Source of the DNA: Saprospiraceae bacterium UBA7687
Lineage (GTDB): Bacteria; Bacteroidota; Bacteroidia; Chitinophagales; Saprospiraceae
Direction: 5' to 3'
NCBI GenBank assembly: GCA_002482845.1
Contig: DLGT01000138.1
Coordinates: 25,509 to 89,508 of the forward strand
Length of the DNA: 64,000 nt
The translations under genes were made by a program, and so were the position numbers. The notes below the pieces were generated by a model. It was not told the origin of the DNA, ran no database searches, and saw only the letters and a list, made by a program, of their open reading frames with translations. Numbering within the stretch: the first letter of the stretch is position 1; each line of letters starts with the position of its first letter. Shown one piece after another: positions 18,712 through 27,191 of this stretch.

Positions 18712-20121
18712 CTAGAACTTATTCTCCACTTCAGCGACTTCTAGCATAAAATAGTGCATATCTGTATTGACCATAAAGGATTTCATACGCTCGCTTCCCG
18801 GTCCAAACATAGCCAATTCTGTAAAATCAGATGAATGCTCCATACCACCAAAAGCTATAGAAGTATGATCTTGTTGATAAAGTGCATATTCTTTAAATGG
18901 CAACTTATATGAATTATAAACTCCATCTGATGCCTGCTCTTTATATTTGTTTATAATGAATGCCAATTGATCTCCTTTCAGTTCATAACCTTGGTGCGAC
19001 ATGACCCTATCAGCAAGAGTCGATGCCAATCCTTCTCTATCGAACCCCATAAGAATCCAATCATTGGTATGTTTGTAATTAAATAGTTTTTCAAAATTTT
19101 TATCTGCCTTATCACCATAATATAATCCTGGATTGGCATTGCCATGATCTGATGTAATGACTACCAAGGTATTGCCATCTTTTTCAGCAAAATCAATGGC
19201 TACTTTTACAGCATCATCAAAAGCTACTTGATCATAAATCAATCCTGCCGCATCATTGGCATGTGCAGCCCAATCTACTTTACCACCTTCTATTTGCAGA
19301 CAAAAACCATCTTTATGATCTTTCATAAGGTCGATAGCTTTTTGGGACATTTCTGCAAGTGAAGGGACTTTAGCCATAGCATCCACATCATTTAATCGGT
19401 CTAGTTCAAATGGCAATCCATCCTTATCAAAAATGCCTAGCACCGGTTTGGTATTTGTAGCCATTTTCATGTCATATGCTGACTGAACCACCGAATATCC
19501 TGCTGCCTTAAACTCATTATACATATTTCGTCCATCCTTACGATCAGCAAAATATTTACCTCCGCCACCCATCATCACATCAAATCTAAGTGCAAGATAC
19601 TTTTCTGCTATTTCGTTTTGGTCATTTCGCGACTTTGATGTCACACAAAAGCCTGCAGGTGTTGCATGTGTAATGGGAACAGTGGTGACACATCCTACCT
19701 TTTTACCTGCCTTTTTAAACTTTTGCCATATCGGCATGATCTCCTCACCATTCTCACCAATATTTAGTCTCCCATTTTTCACCCTTACACCGCCACCCCA
19801 TGACGAACTTGCAGCCGCGCTGTCCGTAATCATAGAGTTAGCCGATGCCATATCCATCAGTCCACGTGCAACACGCTGATTTCTATATAGATCTATCCAG
19901 TTACTTCCTCTTCCTTCTTTGCGTTGTCTGAATAGGTCACCCATATTGAGCGTACCAGAACTCATACCATCACTCACCATAAAAATGATGTTTTTTGCTT
20001 TTTTGCCTTTTCCTTGACCATTGACTATTGGTTTTGCAGTACTGCATCCTTGAAATGGTAAAATCAAGCTACCACCGGCAGCAACTAAGGCTGACTTTTG
20101 GAAAAAATCACGACGTTTCAT
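18712..20121 (-). CDS. Tat-exported alkaline phosphatase
   Basis: 469 aa from the ATG at 20121 (a TTG two codons upstream extends the frame). Starts MKRRDFFQKSALVAAGG, a twin-arginine signal, and then PFQGC, a possible lipobox, so probably anchored outside the inner membrane. Alkaline phosphatase (PhoA-type) motifs: metal Asp in FMVSDGMS, nucleophile Ser in MITDSAAASSSWGGG, metal-binding GGKVDWAAHANDA and ITSDHGN, and a late His in GGMEHSSDF. It releases phosphate from organic esters outside the cytoplasm. A good promoter lies about 120 bases upstream; no Pho-box claimed. Confidence 0.9.
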   Translation of the reverse strand: MKRRDFFQKSALVAAGGSLILPFQGCSTAKPIVNGQGKGKKAKNIIFMVSDGMSSGTLNMGDLFRQRKEGRGSNWIDLYRNQRVARGLMDMASANSMITDSAAASSSWGGGVRVKNGRLNIGENGEEIMPIWQKFKKAGKKVGCVTTVPITHATPAGFCVTSKSRNDQNEIAEKYLALRFDVMMGGGGKYFADRKDGRNMYNEFKAAGYSVVQSAYDMKMATNTKPVLGIFDKDGLPFELDRLNDVDAMAKVPSLAEMSQKAIDLMKDHKDGFCLQIEGGKVDWAAHANDAAGLIYDQVAFDDAVKVAIDFAEKDGNTLVVITSDHGNANPGLYYGDKADKNFEKLFNYKHTNDWILMGFDREGLASTLADRVMSHQGYELKGDQLAFIINKYKEQASDGVYNSYKLPFKEYALYQQDHTSIAFGGMEHSSDFTELAMFGPGSERMKSFMVNTDMHYFMLEVAEVENKF

Positions 20122-20242
20122 AGGCAAAATATTTACTTTTACTTGGTTATACCTAAAGTAAATTGGATTTCAAAATAACACGATGTTTAAAGTCACATTT
20201 CTAATGCTATAAAATCGGTTATTTCCACAATCCAATTTCTTT

Positions 20243-20273
20243 CAAATATAAAATATATTATGAATTGGACAAA
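20243..20273 (-). promoter_or_regulatory. Bacteroidota promoter for alkaline phosphatase
   Basis: On the minus strand TTTG (20273-20270), 19 bases, then TATATTTG (20250-20243), a full match to the -33/-7 consensus with ideal spacing. The leader would be about 115 bases. Confidence 0.55.
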
Positions 20274-20342
20274 AGTAATTATTTCAACTTAATAGGCAAC
20301 CATATCTATTATTAATTCTGTGTGAATGTTGTTATATTCATT

Positions 20343-20942
20343 TTAAAAATAAATCTCAAAACCAATTTTCCCACCAACTTGACCCGGCCCTTCAGAACCG
20401 ACGCCATATGCATAAGCAGAAGCATTCAGTCCAATTTTCGGTTTTATTAAATATTGATATTGGAGTTCAAGACCTCCTCCCAAATTTTTATTTTTTTCAT
20501 GCATGAATCCAAGAAAATTACTTGACCAACTTCTAATTTTTTGCTGTGACGAAATGGTATACATAAAATAAGGAATGATACAAAGACTAGAAGATTTATG
20601 GCTATTTATCTTTACTTCCAATCCTAAAGAATATATGTCCAAAAGACTAAACTCTGCTATTGGTTTTTTTGAAGTATTATCGCCATCAACCCATTTACTA
20701 CTCAAAAAATTGTCGATCTGATTAAATCGATCTTCAATATAAGCATCTCCTTTGTAGTAACCCAATTTTGCCTTGACTTTACTACCCAATCTATAACCAT
20801 AAAAAATATCATAGGTGTAATCAGGGGAAACTCCATCGCCACCACCATAGCCAATATTCCCGCCAAAAGAATGTTTAGAATCCTGACAAAATGCCTCAGA
20901 AATAAAAAATACACTTACTATGATGTAAAATACTAATCTCAT
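20343..20942 (-). CDS. Putative outer-membrane barrel protein, sigma-factor operon
   Basis: 199 aa, signal peptide 1-19 ending AFCQ. Alternating polar and hydrophobic strands (YGYRLGSKVKAKLGYY, LGGGLELQYQY) and a C-terminal aromatic residue (GGKIGFEIYF) suggest a small outer-membrane beta-barrel. No named family recognised. It overlaps the upstream gene by ATGA and is the last gene of the ECF-sigma operon, followed by an AT-rich 220-base gap. Confidence 0.65.
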   Translation of the reverse strand: MRLVFYIIVSVFFISEAFCQDSKHSFGGNIGYGGGDGVSPDYTYDIFYGYRLGSKVKAKLGYYKGDAYIEDRFNQIDNFLSSKWVDGDNTSKKPIAEFSLLDIYSLGLEVKINSHKSSSLCIIPYFMYTISSQQKIRSWSSNFLGFMHEKNKNLGGGLELQYQYLIKPKIGLNASAYAYGVGSEGPGQVGGKIGFEIYF

Positions 20943-21574
20943 TTGTTTTTATTTTTATTGATGAATGAAAAGTTGTAAGACACACCAGCCTCCAAGCCAT
21001 AAAAAGATGGATTTGACAAATACTTTCCCCCAATAGAGAAATGAATTTGGTCAGTAATCATATGTTTGTAACCTAATCCTATATTGATACCTACAATATT
21101 TCTTGTCGTAAGAACCACATAATAGCTTTCATAAGGATCAGGGTTGCCCTCTATATCGTACAAGAAATCTCCAAAAACAGATCGTTCTAATCTAACACCG
21201 CTAAAGCCCACCTTGAGACACATAAATCCTTTATCACTGATCCGTACATCCTTGGACAGGGACAATTCAATCAACTTTAAATGTTCAAAATTCAATAGTA
21301 CGTTTGGATCTATTTCTACAAAGGCAAGTTGAGATTTATCTAAGATTTCAGAAGCCTTTAAACCTCCAGAAGCTGAGCTGTAACTTAGATTCATCGCCAT
21401 ACGGTAACCAATATTTCTTGCTGCATTAAATCCAATGCCCGTTAAACGATAATTATCACTATTAAACAATAAGTTCGTGGTAATTCCAATGCTGTTTTTG
21501 TGTTCTTGCGCATGTATACTGACAAAAAACACTAAAAATAAAATAACAAACCAAATTCTATACATCATAATCAT
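20939..21574 (-). CDS. Putative outer-membrane barrel protein, sigma-factor operon
   Basis: 211 aa with a signal peptide cleaved after SIHAQ (about residue 22). Amphipathic strands (NIGYRMAMNLSYSS, VGINIGLGYKHM, FYGLEAGVSYNFSF) indicate an outer-membrane barrel. It resembles its downstream neighbour in size and strand pattern, perhaps an old duplication. Forty-three bases separate it from the sigma-linked membrane protein gene upstream, so co-transcription is likely. Function unknown. Confidence 0.65.
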   Translation of the reverse strand: MIMMYRIWFVILFLVFFVSIHAQEHKNSIGITTNLLFNSDNYRLTGIGFNAARNIGYRMAMNLSYSSASGGLKASEILDKSQLAFVEIDPNVLLNFEHLKLIELSLSKDVRISDKGFMCLKVGFSGVRLERSVFGDFLYDIEGNPDPYESYYVVLTTRNIVGINIGLGYKHMITDQIHFSIGGKYLSNPSFYGLEAGVSYNFSFINKNKNK

Positions 21575-21617
21575 TCATTTTTATGTTTTAATAATAAATT
21601 TATAATTTTATCCAAAG

Positions 21618-22967
21618 CTATTTAAACTTTCTGCCATATCTCAAAGTCATTCCCGTCACCGCATCATCATAAGAAACAAAACCAAATCTAATTCCTAAGA
21701 AATTCTTTGGATTTATAAAAAAAGTGTAGGAAAGTCCACCATTATAGTTGTAATCATTTGATCTCCTCACATCAAGAAAATCGGGAATCGACTCAATAAC
21801 CCTGACACCATTGTAAAAAGTCCATCCCGATCCTAGTTCGATACTTATCTTGTGTCTTTTTGTTCTGACCAGATTAAGATGAACTAGCAAATTTATATCC
21901 GTTTGTCTTTCATAAGTATATGGTTTACCTTTTTCGATACCCTGCATTGACCCATATGAATATTGTATCTCTGACTCAAAACCTATTACATTATTCTGAT
22001 CTCTAAAAATACCAAGCCCCACTTGATACCCTGGATTTTCATTAAAATAGATGTAACCTGCTCTCATAGAATAATACATTTTAGTCTCGAGTCTTACCAC
22101 TTTTGTTGGAAGTGGCAACTTAAACAAATCTCCTTTTTTGTTTGAATTAAGTCTAGTTGCTAAACTTGTCAACCCAAGTATAGGCATATAAATATCCCTA
22201 GAAATCGCAGAACTATCTACGGTTTTTTCGGAATCGTTTACTTTGATGAAATCTCTTTTACTACTTTGAATATCATTGGATTCACTGCCTGTTGAAGAGT
22301 TTTGGTTAAGTTCATTTGATATCAACCGATTAGGTTTAATTGAAGAATCAAACGTTATTTCAGAGTTCTCATTATAAGTCCCATTTGTCTTTGCAGCACT
22401 ATTTCCTTTCGTATTAATCTCCTTTGAACTAGAATCTAGTCCATTATTCACTTTAACAAACGGAGATGATTTCTTCTCTATATTACCTTCATTAAAATCC
22501 TGAATATCTGAGTTGTCAATAGTCTTTATTTCCCTTTTCTTTGATTTCCCCTTGATACTAAATGGACTTTTTTCTGTAGCATTAGATGTATGGTTTTCTG
22601 CTACTTCCATTTCAGTTGCACTTGTTTTTTGATTGGCAGCAGTTGCTTCGCTTTGATTTATTGGAGAAAATTGGTTGGATTCTTTGGATTTAATATCATC
22701 AATTTGATTGATATTGTCTACTTTATCAATTACTTCATCTTGTGGTGACTTGCTATTTAATGATATAGATTCATTCGATATTAAACTCCAATCTTCTTTA
22801 ATGAACAAACCAAATATCGTACCTATGAACACAAAAAAGAACACAAAAAACCACCATCTTCTTTTCCTTTTTGGCTGTAAATGGTCTAGCATTTCACTCA
22901 TTTGCTTCCATGCTTCAGGGTTTACCTCTGACTTTTGTCCATTTAGCCTTGCTCTAAAATCCTTCAT
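21618..22967 (-). CDS. Sigma-linked single-pass membrane protein with C-terminal barrel-like domain
   Basis: 449 aa. Residues 1-36 are cytoplasmic and end in the basic PKRKRRWW; one membrane helix follows (about 37-56). Residues about 60-270 are a Ser/Asn/Lys-rich, low-complexity periplasmic stretch. The last ~160 residues (from KMYYSMRAGYIYF to GMTLRYGRKFK) have the strand pattern of an outer-membrane barrel. The start overlaps the sigma-factor stop by ATGA, the usual place of an anti-sigma factor. I infer a regulator anchored in the inner membrane with a long linker to an outer-membrane or barrel-like sensor. No anti-sigma family motif is evident in the short N-terminus, so this remains inference. 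Confidence 0.7.
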   Translation of the reverse strand: MKDFRARLNGQKSEVNPEAWKQMSEMLDHLQPKRKRRWWFFVFFFVFIGTIFGLFIKEDWSLISNESISLNSKSPQDEVIDKVDNINQIDDIKSKESNQFSPINQSEATAANQKTSATEMEVAENHTSNATEKSPFSIKGKSKKREIKTIDNSDIQDFNEGNIEKKSSPFVKVNNGLDSSSKEINTKGNSAAKTNGTYNENSEITFDSSIKPNRLISNELNQNSSTGSESNDIQSSKRDFIKVNDSEKTVDSSAISRDIYMPILGLTSLATRLNSNKKGDLFKLPLPTKVVRLETKMYYSMRAGYIYFNENPGYQVGLGIFRDQNNVIGFESEIQYSYGSMQGIEKGKPYTYERQTDINLLVHLNLVRTKRHKISIELGSGWTFYNGVRVIESIPDFLDVRRSNDYNYNGGLSYTFFINPKNFLGIRFGFVSYDDAVTGMTLRYGRKFK

Positions 22968-23527
22968 TTCTTTGATTTTGTGATTTTAAAAGTACGCTCC
23001 ACCATCTGCTTTAATGACGTTCTTGCTTTGGTCAGCAACCACTTACTCGTATTTTGATTTATAGAAGTTAAGGACTCAATTTCTTTGTGACCATACCCTT
23101 CTATTTCAAACAAGGTAAAGACCAATCTTTCATTTTCTGGTAGTGCCTGAATAATTTTGGTGAGATCATCCACTTCCAATTGATTGAGCAAATCGTCCAT
23201 GCCATCATTTTCTATTTGTTCATGGGCACTGTCTATCGCTACCAAAGTAACTTTGTTTTTTGTATTTGACCTTATATAATCTATCGCTACTCTTACCAAA
23301 ATCGTCCTCGCCCAACCATCATAATTGGTACCAATAGCAAAAGATGATAAACTAGTGTATATCCTCAACATCCCAAGATTAAACACCCAATCACGCTCTG
23401 AGTTATCCTTCACATACAAAGCTATGATACTCGCCAGGGCTTGGTAAGTATAATCATACAAATCCTTCTGAGCAGACCGATTCTGCTTAGCCGATTCTTT
23501 TATGATATGATCAATGGAGTGTTTCAC
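22964..23527 (-). CDS. ECF-type RNA polymerase sigma factor
   Basis: 187 aa. Region 2 spans about residues 15-85 (YTYQALASIIALYV, DGWARTILVRVAIDYIRS) and region 4 about 118-180 (IIQALPENERLVFTLFEIEGYGHKEIESLTSINQNT), the normal two-domain ECF sigma-70 layout. It directs polymerase to a regulon unknown here, likely including its own operon of envelope proteins. First gene of a four-gene minus-strand operon; the 4-base overlap couples it to the membrane protein that may control it. Confidence 0.9.
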   Translation of the reverse strand: MKHSIDHIIKESAKQNRSAQKDLYDYTYQALASIIALYVKDNSERDWVFNLGMLRIYTSLSSFAIGTNYDGWARTILVRVAIDYIRSNTKNKVTLVAIDSAHEQIENDGMDDLLNQLEVDDLTKIIQALPENERLVFTLFEIEGYGHKEIESLTSINQNTSKWLLTKARTSLKQMVERTFKITKSKK

Positions 23528-23964
23528 TAATTACTAGACAATTTCAAAAAAATACAATTAAAACCTGACATTCGCCAAAATAACTATCAATTACATTATC
23601 GTTTGGACACATCACCAAAGTTGGTAAAATACGATTTATTTGTAAAAAAAATAAAATAGCATAATTGGAAGCTAAGAATGTTTAGTTATAATCTATGAGA
23701 AATCAAATCATTATCAGCTAGTTTTTTTAAATGGAAATAAAAACGATACGATTTGATACGCAAATATACGTTTATGATATACAAATCCTAGTAAACATTT
23801 TCTAGATAGAAAACTGATCTAATGCTAATTGTAAAATACAAAACTCCAAGATTATGCGTGAATATTCTCAATTTACAATTGGGAGTATTTGATAAAAAAT
23901 GATAGATAACATTGATTTGCGGTGAAAAAAGCGTATTTTTACCGCACAATTTGCGGTGGTAAGT
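23528..23964. other. Divergent intergenic region, sigma operon and Fic gene
   Basis: No gene supported. The AT-rich spacer separates the divergent sigma-factor operon and the Fic gene. It contains an imperfect inverted repeat at about 23861-23890 (AATATTCTCAAT and ATTGGGAGTATT) and, next to the Fic start, the TTGCGGT repeats listed separately. Confidence 0.6.
23917..23959 (+). promoter_or_regulatory. Operator-like TTGCGGT repeats before the Fic gene
   Basis: TTGCGGTG at 23917-23924, inverted copy ACCGCACAA at 23941-23949 and TTGCGGTGG at 23951-23959, the last ending five bases before the ATG. The first two copies form a hairpin (TGCGGTgAAAAA / TTTTTACCGCA). The placement suits repression by a DNA-binding protein, perhaps the winged-helix tail of the Fic protein itself. 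Confidence 0.5.
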
Positions 23965-25098
23965 ATGTATATACACGAAAGAGAACATTGGACTAACTTT
24001 ACATGGGATAATGATAAATTGTCTCCTATCTTATCTTCCGTAAGGTATCTTCAAGGACGATTGCTTGGTCGTATGGAAAGTTTAGGTTTCGAATTTATCG
24101 AAAAAGCGACTTTGGAATCTCTTATTTTGGACGTTGTCGATACGTCAAGAATTGAAGGAGAATTTTTAAATCCCGAATTGGTTCGTTCATCTATTGCTAG
24201 AAAAATGGGTATTGAAAATGCTGAATTTTTAAATACACCACGAAATATTGAAGGCATTGTAGATGTCATTTTAGATGCCACCCAAAATTTTGAACAACCA
24301 TTGACAGAAACACGACTTCTTGGTTGGCACCACTCACTTTTCGAAAGTGATTACAATGGATATCAGCAGATAGTTGTAGCTAAATTTAGGTCTGGTGGTA
24401 TGAAAGTGGTTTCAGGAAATTTTGGTAGAGAAAAAATACATTTTGAAGCCCCATCAGCAGATAGAGTATCACACGAAATGGAACAATTTTTAAATTGGTT
24501 AACCAATGAGAATAGTCTAGATTTAGTGATAAAATCTATGATAGCACACTTTTGGTTTGTCACCATCCACCCATTTGATGATGGTAACGGTCGAATAGCA
24601 AGGGCTATTTTGGATATGATTTTAGCTAAAAGCGACAACAGTAAAATTCGTTTTTACAGCTTATCAAATCAAATTTTTAAAGAACATAAACGTTATAATG
24701 ACATTATTGAAAAAACACAGAAAGGAACACAAGATATTACCCTATATTTAGAATGGTTTTTGGGTTGCTTTGAAAGAGCTTTATTATCAAGTGAGCAAAA
24801 TTTGGAAATCATTTTGGATAAAGCCCACTTTTGGGATATACATAAATCAATCAATATTAATGATAGACAAAGACTTGTAGTTAATTATTTCTACGACAAC
24901 TACACGAAAGAAGTTGGTTTTTTAAGAACGTCTGTGTATGCTAAACTTGCTAATTGCTCTACTGATACCGCATTGCGAGATTTACAAGATTTGGTTTCAA
25001 AAGAAATGATTACAACAGAAGATAAGGGTAAGAAAACAAACTACTTAATAGTAAGTCCTAAAGGCTTAAGAATTCCAAAATTAACATCAAATGGTTAA
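23965..25098 (+). CDS. Fic family protein with DUF4172-like N-terminus and winged-helix tail
   Basis: 377 aa from the ATG at 23965 (a GTG three codons earlier also opens the frame). Fic enzymes usually transfer AMP from ATP to a protein hydroxyl. N-terminal DUF4172-like domain (HEREHWTNFTWDND), then the inhibitory-helix motif T-SRI-EG (Thr60 to Gly65), which fits the [S/T]xxxE[G/N] rule for a self-inhibited, class II enzyme. The catalytic loop HPFDDGNGRIAR is intact at 202-213. The C-terminal ~70 residues look like a winged-helix DNA-binding domain (TDTALRDLQDLVSKEMI). No separate antitoxin gene lies beside it. Flanked by intergenic repeats, so it may be an accessory gene. Confidence 0.9.
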   Translation: MYIHEREHWTNFTWDNDKLSPILSSVRYLQGRLLGRMESLGFEFIEKATLESLILDVVDTSRIEGEFLNPELVRSSIARKMGIENAEFLNTPRNIEGIVDVILDATQNFEQPLTETRLLGWHHSLFESDYNGYQQIVVAKFRSGGMKVVSGNFGREKIHFEAPSADRVSHEMEQFLNWLTNENSLDLVIKSMIAHFWFVTIHPFDDGNGRIARAILDMILAKSDNSKIRFYSLSNQIFKEHKRYNDIIEKTQKGTQDITLYLEWFLGCFERALLSSEQNLEIILDKAHFWDIHKSININDRQRLVVNYFYDNYTKEVGFLRTSVYAKLANCSTDTALRDLQDLVSKEMITTEDKGKKTNYLIVSPKGLRIPKLTSNG

Positions 25099-25412
25099 TT
25101 GTAACTAATCAGGTATCACCCCGAATGGGGTGAAATATTAATAACCACGGATGTAGATCCGTGGTAAAAATGGAAAACTGTCTGATTTTGGCGGTATTTT
25201 TGTCTGAAAGTTGCAAACCTGTCAAGCTTCAGCATGAATTCGTGCTCGTCTGCCTTTGGCATGGACAAAATCAATTTAAAACAGCTTGTACCTGAGTAGA
25301 AACGGTGAATTTATACAATAATCTATTTATCAGATGATAATACATTAGCGGTACTCAAAAGGAATACGAAACATTCTAAATAATTAACAAGCCTATAAAA
25401 ACATAACTACCC
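25099..25412. other. Intergenic region with REP-like double hairpin
   Basis: No gene supported. Contains the double hairpin at 25116-25165. The rest shows no promoter or terminator I can defend. Confidence 0.6.
25116..25165. repeat. REP-like double hairpin
   Basis: Two adjacent perfect stems: TCACCCC (25116-25122) with GGGGTGA (25127-25133), and ACCACGGAT (25144-25152) with ATCCGTGGT (25157-25165). The AAATATTAATA spacer and paired hairpins resemble short interspersed elements common in Bacteroidota. It follows the Fic stop codon by 18 bases and could also end transcription. Confidence 0.55.
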
Positions 25413-26999
25413 TTACCACCAAGAATTTTTCTTAGTCGAGCTTCTAGATGTAGTGGCCTTTACACCAAGCACGCCCAAAAGTCCTCTCACCAATGTGGAT
25501 GCAACTGTACGACCTACTTGTTTAGTAACTTGACTGTCCAATACTTTTTCAAAAGTTGATTTTTCTTGTCTAGTACTTGCACGTGGTGTTGGCACAGCCT
25601 TTTCTTGCTGTTCTATTAATTTTCTTTGATTCTCTTCTGATTGTGCTTCTTCTATTTTACAAGAGAGTATCTCATGAGCACTTTCACGATTGATGACCTC
25701 ATCATACTTATATTTGATGCGGCTACGACCCATTATCTGATTAATCTCAGTAGGTGTCAATACATCCATTCTAGATTGCGGCGCCCTCAGATAACAATGC
25801 ACCAATGGTGTAGGAACACCTTTTTCGTTTAAGGCAGCAATGATGGCTTCTCCTATTCCAAGCTCTGTAAGCAATTGATCTACAGCATAGTAATCAGTCA
25901 AAGGATAATTTTCTGCAGTCAGTTTGATTGCCTTTCTATCCTTTGCAGTAAATGCTCTGAGGGCATGTTGCACCTTAAGACCTAATTGGCTCAAGACTGC
26001 ATCAGGAACATCTGTTGGGTTTTGGGTAACAAAAAATATACCTACACCTTTAGATCTTATAAGCTTGATGATTGTTTCTATCTGATTGAGCAATGCCTTA
26101 CTTGCTTCATTAAATATAAGGTGAGCTTCGTCTATAAAAATGACAAGCTTCGGTTGCTCCATATCTCCTTCCTCAGGAAACGTCGCATATATCTCAGCCA
26201 ATATTTGTAACATAAAGGTAGAAAACAACTTAGGTTTGTCCTGAATATCTGTTACCCTTAAGATTGAAATGTATCCTCTACCTTCTTCGTCTATTCTAGT
26301 GAGATCATCTACATCAAAAGATCGCTCACCAAAAAATAAATCACCTCCTTGTTGCTCAAGCTCTATGATTTTTCTCAGAATTGTGCCTACTGAAGCGGAA
26401 GAAATTGCTCCATATTCTGCTTGAATAGCATCTTTACCCTCATTAGAGATGTAGTTTAATGCTTTTTTGATGTCATCCAAATCCAAAAGTGGTAGCTTGT
26501 TATCATCACAAAACTTAAATATCAGCGAAACAACACCAGCCTGTGTATCATTTAGTTCGAGGATTTTGGAAAATAAAACTGGTCCAAACTCTGTCACTGT
26601 AGCCCTCAGTCTTGCTCCTGCATCATTTGACAAACTTAAAAATTCTACGGGACTCCCTGCCGCTACAAACGGCAAACCTATATTACGATGTCTTTCTTCT
26701 ATTTTTTCATTGGTAGCACCAGGAACCGCCACACCACTCAAATCACCTTTAATATCCATCACCAATGACGGAATACCTTTTGCAGAAAGTTGCTCAATTA
26801 TGATTTGTAGGGTTTTTGTTTTACCTGTCCCAGTAGCTCCTGCAATTAGTCCATGTCTATTGAGTGTTTTCAAAGGTACTCTAATAAATGTATCCGTTAG
26901 TACTTCACCATCAATTTTAGGTGCACCCAAAATAATGGAATCACCTTTGAATGTGTATGCCGCTGAAACCTCCGACTGAAACTTTTCTTTTTTAGACAT
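25413..26999 (-). CDS. HerA-like ATPase, DUF853 family
   Basis: 528 aa. DUF853 (HerA/bipolar-helicase-like) P-loop ATPase: Walker A GATGTGKT at 54-61, MDIKGDLSG shortly after, Walker B LVIFIDEAHLIF near 290, and the FVTQNPTDVPDAVLSQLG motif that marks the family. The C-terminal ~60 residues are a basic, low-complexity tail ending in SSTKKNSWW. Family members are hexameric ATPases of unclear substrate; no NurA nuclease partner is present, so DNA end processing is not implied. The gene stands alone, with copy D of the dispersed repeat upstream. Confidence 0.9.
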   Translation of the reverse strand: MSKKEKFQSEVSAAYTFKGDSIILGAPKIDGEVLTDTFIRVPLKTLNRHGLIAGATGTGKTKTLQIIIEQLSAKGIPSLVMDIKGDLSGVAVPGATNEKIEERHRNIGLPFVAAGSPVEFLSLSNDAGARLRATVTEFGPVLFSKILELNDTQAGVVSLIFKFCDDNKLPLLDLDDIKKALNYISNEGKDAIQAEYGAISSASVGTILRKIIELEQQGGDLFFGERSFDVDDLTRIDEEGRGYISILRVTDIQDKPKLFSTFMLQILAEIYATFPEEGDMEQPKLVIFIDEAHLIFNEASKALLNQIETIIKLIRSKGVGIFFVTQNPTDVPDAVLSQLGLKVQHALRAFTAKDRKAIKLTAENYPLTDYYAVDQLLTELGIGEAIIAALNEKGVPTPLVHCYLRAPQSRMDVLTPTEINQIMGRSRIKYKYDEVINRESAHEILSCKIEEAQSEENQRKLIEQQEKAVPTPRASTRQEKSTFEKVLDSQVTKQVGRTVASTLVRGLLGVLGVKATTSRSSTKKNSWW

Positions 27000-27101
27000 G
27001 ATTTATTTTATAATTAAATTTATTATCAAATTTTGTTTAGACGTGAAATCTGTAACATTGTCATCATTGAGCCTACTTTGAAAGGTACTTGACATCAATA
27101 T

Positions 27102-27153
27102 TTGATAATCAACTGTTTCCCTTTAGGGTAGGGTAAAAAACGGTTGATTATAA
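27102..27153 (+). repeat. Dispersed palindromic repeat, copy D
   Basis: Arms around TGATAATCAAC (27103-27113) and GTTGATTATA (27143-27152), with core CCCTTTAGGGTAGGGTAAAAAAC, three bases shorter than in copy E. It lies 39 bases past the purA stop on the minus strand. Confidence 0.8.
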
Positions 27154-27191
27154 TATGTTCTCAATTTTCGGAGCAGACTCACGACCTATGC

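Noticed and set aside
25116..25165. CRISPR-like unit
   Set aside because: Two different hairpins side by side, no repeated spacer pattern and no cas genes in the window.
26467..26979. 170-codon plus-strand frame antisense to the HerA-like gene
   Set aside because: Shadow of a gene with clear Walker motifs; composition follows the codon structure of the opposite strand.
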